Shown: positions 60,156 to 64,000 of the stretch, piece after piece
Numbering within the stretch: position 1 is the stretch's first letter
Layout of the letters: every line of letters begins with the position of its first letter
Assembly (NCBI GenBank): GCA_030761205.1
Contig: JAULJL010000035.1
Location: 12,852,001 to 12,916,000, forward strand
Length of the DNA stretch: 64,000 nt
Reading direction: 5' to 3'
Source of the DNA: Fremontodendron californicum
Taxonomy: Eukaryota > Streptophyta > Magnoliopsida > Malvales > Malvaceae
Translations under genes and position numbers: made by a program
The notes under the pieces: generated by a model
Seen by the model: the letters and a program-made list of their open reading frames with translations, nothing else
What the model was told of the DNA's origin: nothing
Databases searched by the model: none

Positions 60156-61792
60156 TGATGCACCCAAAAGAGTGTATCTTTATTAAACCTTGCAAGTAAT
60201 ATGATCAATTATAGTAAAGCAGCATGCAAGGGTCGAATCCACAGATATTGATTTTTAGTTTATAAATTACTAGTTTAAAACTTAAATTCAAGAACAATAA
60301 AAGAAAAGAAGGCTTTTGAAATAATTTTAAAACTACAATAAATAAGAAAAGTAAGAAGCAAATAAATAAGATGAAATCAAATATAAGAGAAATATGGCTA
60401 AAGGTTCTTTCTCCATCACTAGACATCATTAAGAATCAAATTCAGATCTATCAATATCAATTAGCTATCAAAGTTAACAACCGTAGATAACAACACCTGT
60501 GTTACCCCAATCCTTCCTTAGTTCGTTGTTAAGCAGGACGAAAGCCACTACTTAATCTCTAACTATCAAATAACCTAAGATAAATATCATTAGATTTAAA
60601 GTGATAGCAGCTTTATGATAAGAAAGATAGGTAGATCTAAGCAACAAACACATAAACATGGGTTCATTCAACTTATTTTATGTTCCACTTCATAATTCCT
60701 GAAAACCCAACATAATCTTGAATTACAATTTGCCACTATTGAATAGAAATCAAGACAATTACACGGATCAAGATTTCTAAACTAGCATTAGATAATTATC
60801 AAGATCTATCTAGTTGGTTACCTAAACAAATCACAAATTGCCACTTATGAATAGGAAATCAAGACAATTGCACAGATCAAGACTCCTAAACTAGCAATAG
60901 ATAATTATCAAGATATATCTAGTTTGCAACCTAAACAAATCAAGAAAACATCATGAACAATTCTTATAGAAGAACACAAGCAACTTTGATAGAAAACTAA
61001 TGATAGATAGAATTTAAAAATCAATTACAAAACATGTCTAGGGCTTTGAAATCACCCTTAACCAAAAAAGAAGTTTAGCCTAGCATAGGCATAAATAATA
61101 TATACATAAAACTAAAAAGAAAATAAAAGAATGGAGACGAAGAAGATGAATAATAATAATGATGATCTTTGAGTCTCCTCAAAAGATAATGATAGTTTGT
61201 GGCTCAAAAGATAGTATTTATAGAGTTTTTTGACATCGAAAATCCTTTCTTGGTGATCAACGAAGCTAGGAGTCAAAGGAGTGCATAATAGGCAAGATTT
61301 TTGAGTTTTGCGATTTTTCTCGATTTTGAGGACGGTAGGGTTCGCACCGCGGCAACACTTTCCGACGCCGCAGAGTCGAGTGGGCTGACTTGGTGTTTTT
61401 GCTCTCTGACGTTGGTTTCATGACTGCTGCACTATCTAGTTTGCAACCTAAACTATCGTTGGAAAGGTATTCAAGTCAGCTTCAAAAGTTAAGAAGGAAG
61501 TTTCTTTAAATAATGACTCTAACATAATGATTTCCTTGAAACAAGTTCCGAAGGTCAGATATGCCTGATCATCTAGCACTAAGAAATTGATCTTTTTGAC
61601 TCCCAAATCTTCTTCCATCTTGTGATTATGATTTTGTAAGATATTTACCATCATTATTAACATCTTTTGACTTCATTCTCCTTATTGTACCTAAAATTCA
61701 AAAACATAATATAAGTAAACAAGATAAAGATCGAAAACATAACAAAAACTAAAAGTAGAAAGACATAAAATGTATATTTTATAAGCTTATCA
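60156..61792 (-). repeat. 3' LTR of the second Athila-derived element
   Basis: 1637 bp. It shares its start and many blocks with the 2060-bp LTR but lacks the 40-bp and 181-bp tandem arrays. A segment of about 110 bp is duplicated at about 60720-60830 and 60835-60945 (GAAATCAAGACAATT, ATAATTATCAAGATC). A minus-strand TATAAATA lies near 61214. A GC-rich patch lies at about 61345-61385. Confidence 0.88.
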
Positions 61793-63658
61793 AATACCTC
61801 GACACTTAGCTTTTTGCTAGTTCTCGAGCAAAACAAAATAAAAATAAAATTTAAGAAAATCTAATCTAATCTAATCCACTTTCCTAGGAAATCACGGTGG
61901 CACTTAGCATGTGACACAAGCCTTTCAACCCCTAGGTGTCCCTAGTGAACGAGTTTAGTCTCGTGAGGGTTTACTATGACGATACCCACAAACATTGAAA
62001 ACATTAAAAAAATAAAAATAAAAGTAAAAATAAAAATAATAATTACAACTAATCTTTTCAATATAAATTAGAGAAACTCATTGGACAAGTCTTATAAACT
62101 AATCAATAGCTTAAACAGTTTCACAAAAGATCATACTTGAATTAAATAGTTTGAGTTAAGCCAAAATTAACATAACATATCTCAATCAAAATAGTGCATA
62201 TTCAAATTTAATCTCAACTTCTCACATAGGATACTCTCATGATTTTCACTCTTTAAAGTAGTGGTAAAGTATTTACACTCAATCAATCTCATGAAAACAG
62301 TTCTACTATATGCTTGCTTGTCTACCTATTCTCCACTATTTAGATCATGCAACTTCATAAATCAAGAGGTCTTTATTTAAGGTTGTAATGGGGCCAAGGG
62401 GTTGTAATATGGTTAGAGAATAAAAGGATAAAAATATCACAAAGGTTCCAAAGATTTCATAGAGTTTAAAGACATAATAAGATCATACAAATAAAATCTC
62501 TCAAAACTCTTATAAAGCATATAATAACATAGGCTAAATTTTCAAGTTGAGAATTTGCTTCATTATAATCAACCTTGTAACATTCTTTTCTTTAACCAAA
62601 AGTTCAAGAGATGATTTTTTTTTCATGGGAATGTATTTTTACAATGTTCCCTTTTCTTTTTCTCTTGACTTTTACCTTTCTCCTCCGCCACACTTATCTT
62701 TTGTTCTAACCCAAATTTTCAAAAAGTATCCCTTGTTTTTGCAATATGTCTCAAACATTCTATCTATCTTTAGAACAAGGGTAAAGATATAAGTGTATTT
62801 AGGCTAGGGAAAAGATGTGGTTACCAAAGAAATAGTTTATTCAATGTAGACTCAAATTGGCTCACTAGGGGAATGTTCTCTTGGAACATTAATATGGATG
62901 GTTGTTTGGCCCTGGTTATAATCCTATTGCCTCAATCATATTCATGTTGTTACATGCATCAATATAGTCTCAAAAAGGTTTAAAACAAGTTCTAGAGAAT
63001 CATGTAATCACAAGAGCACACAAGAAAGAAATTAGATTGATATGTATAATGCATCAATCATATAGGCTCAAAACTCACAAAGATGATTATACAAGTCAAT
63101 ATTAAGTCTAAACATGCTTCTTTCTCAATCAACATATCACATTAACATTGGCTCATGAAGAATAGTATTCAAGCTCAATTCTCATAAAAATTTTCTCACT
63201 AATAACCAGTTTTAGACCTATACAATTCATATCTCGTCATTGTATTAAAAAGGAACTAAAACACACTAAAAAAAAAATATTAAAGACTCATATAAAAAAA
63301 AATAACAGCCAAAAATAAAAGAAATCATAAATCCTTCCCCGCACACTTAATTCTTACATTGTCCTCAATGTAATGCTATTAATCCAAATAAAAGAATCAT
63401 GTGTAAGAGAAAAGAACTAATAACATAAGAATAGAAATAACTAAGACTCAACAAAACAAACTCATGCAACCTAAATAATCCTAAAATACTAAACAAACAA
63501 TTAACGAATAAACATAAAAAATAAATAAAAATAAAAACAATAAAAATAAAAATAATAAAGGAAAAAGGAAAAGAAAGCAAATCTGAGTATGGCAGGTTGA
63601 TAATTTCTTTATTAATTGGGCTGCCTTCCCAATTAGTACTTGAGTTAAGTTGTCCAAC
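61793..63658 (-). other. 3' noncoding part of the second Athila-derived element
   Basis: It aligns with 45296-47035 and then directly with 49195-49345 of the cargo element. No gene is supported; the ORFs here are low-complexity or unrecognised. The polypurine tract beside the LTR is diverged. Confidence 0.65.
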
Positions 63659-64000
63659 CTAACCAACACCCCTTCTTGGCTTTTTAAGCTTGTCAGGCTC
63701 ATATATGAAACTTCCCAAATTTGTGCGTTTGATAGGAAGCTTTCTTTGCACAATAGTGGATGCATTCTCCATTACAAGTATTATTCCATCATCCTTTGTA
63801 GTGCATTGCTCATCGAGGAATGAAGTATATATTGGTATTTGTTGAATGACATCCACAAACAAGCTCTTTAAGATTTCCGGCATGTGTTGTTAATGTTCCT
63901 CCTTCTTGAACTTTGCGAATCTACTAGGAAAAGATAGAGAAGAAACATTAGTAAAAATTGGAAATTTAAACATTACCTCAAGTGTCGAAGTACTCTCCTT
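63659..64000 (-). pseudogene. Athila-like gag remnant, second copy, with in-frame stop
   Basis: Homologous to the end of the gag remnant at 49346-50284 (FPSRFAKFK, QRKLPIKR, PRRGVG end). A TAA at about 63890 replaces the Glu codon of the other copy, leaving a 74-residue open part to the stop at 63659. The frame continues beyond the window edge. Confidence 0.75.

Larger units (their letters stand above)
60156..64000 (-). mobile_element. Second Athila-derived family member, cut by window end
   Basis: Its left LTR (60156-61792, 1637 bp) begins TGATGCACCC and ends TTATCA. The internal part to 64000 is colinear with the 3' noncoding part and gag remnant of the 43236 element, but the LOG/virus-like cargo is absent: 63480-63600 corresponds directly to 49195-49310. 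It lies four bases beyond the target duplication of the palindrome-array element. Its other LTR is outside the window. It belongs to the same subfamily as the LTR fragment at 1-988. Confidence 0.88.

Overview
The window is nuclear DNA of a flowering plant, most likely a eudicot. It is very AT-rich, has plant-type spliced genes, and is packed with plant transposon lineages: Athila-like and Tat/Ogre-like Ty3/gypsy elements, a Copia remnant and solo LTR, hAT and Mutator-like non-autonomous elements, and tRNA-derived SINEs. I cannot name the species. Only two ordinary host genes are clear. One is SSU72, an RNA polymerase II CTD phosphatase, on the minus strand at 8169-10730 in four exons. The other is a single-coding-exon DUF3475/DUF668 (PSI-like) gene on the plus strand at 54865-56670, with a probable 5'UTR intron.

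Layout. 1-988 is a truncated Athila-type LTR. 1949-3940 is a broken hAT transposase. 8.2-10.7 kb is SSU72. 10.95-13.13 kb is a nested giant inverted repeat. 14.39-14.84 kb is a solo Copia LTR. 17.64-17.78 kb is a SINE with target duplication. 18.5-19.5 kb is a minus-strand Copia gag relic next to a primer site and LTR. 21.96-22.36 kb is a Mutator-like foldback MITE with a perfect 9-bp target duplication.

26.61-42.33 kb is one copy of a palindrome-array Mutator-like element. It is interrupted by a complete 13.8-kb minus-strand Tat/Ogre-like retrotransposon (28382-42204, target duplication CATAT) that has ORF1 and gag but a truncated pol. 43236-52478 is a complete, very young Athila-derived retrotransposon on the minus strand (target duplication ACCCA, two 2060-bp LTRs, tRNA-Asp primer site). 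It has lost pol and instead carries cargo: an intact intronless LONELY GUY (LOG)-type cytokinin-activating enzyme ORF and a cysteine-rich, basic ORF resembling plant RNA-virus nucleic-acid-binding proteins. After the DUF668 gene come a second SINE (57.6 kb), a second palindrome-array element (58652-60142) and a second member of the Athila-derived family (60156 to the window end) without the cargo.

The most notable system is the 43.2-52.5 kb element: a mobile, recently active, non-autonomous retroelement whose pol/env position is taken by a cytokinin-biosynthesis gene plus a virus-like RNA-binding ORF, each preceded by a strong splice-acceptor-like site. The cargo-free relative at 60-64 kb shows where the cargo begins and ends.

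All family assignments come from reading motifs by eye. No database search, alignment program or expression data were available.
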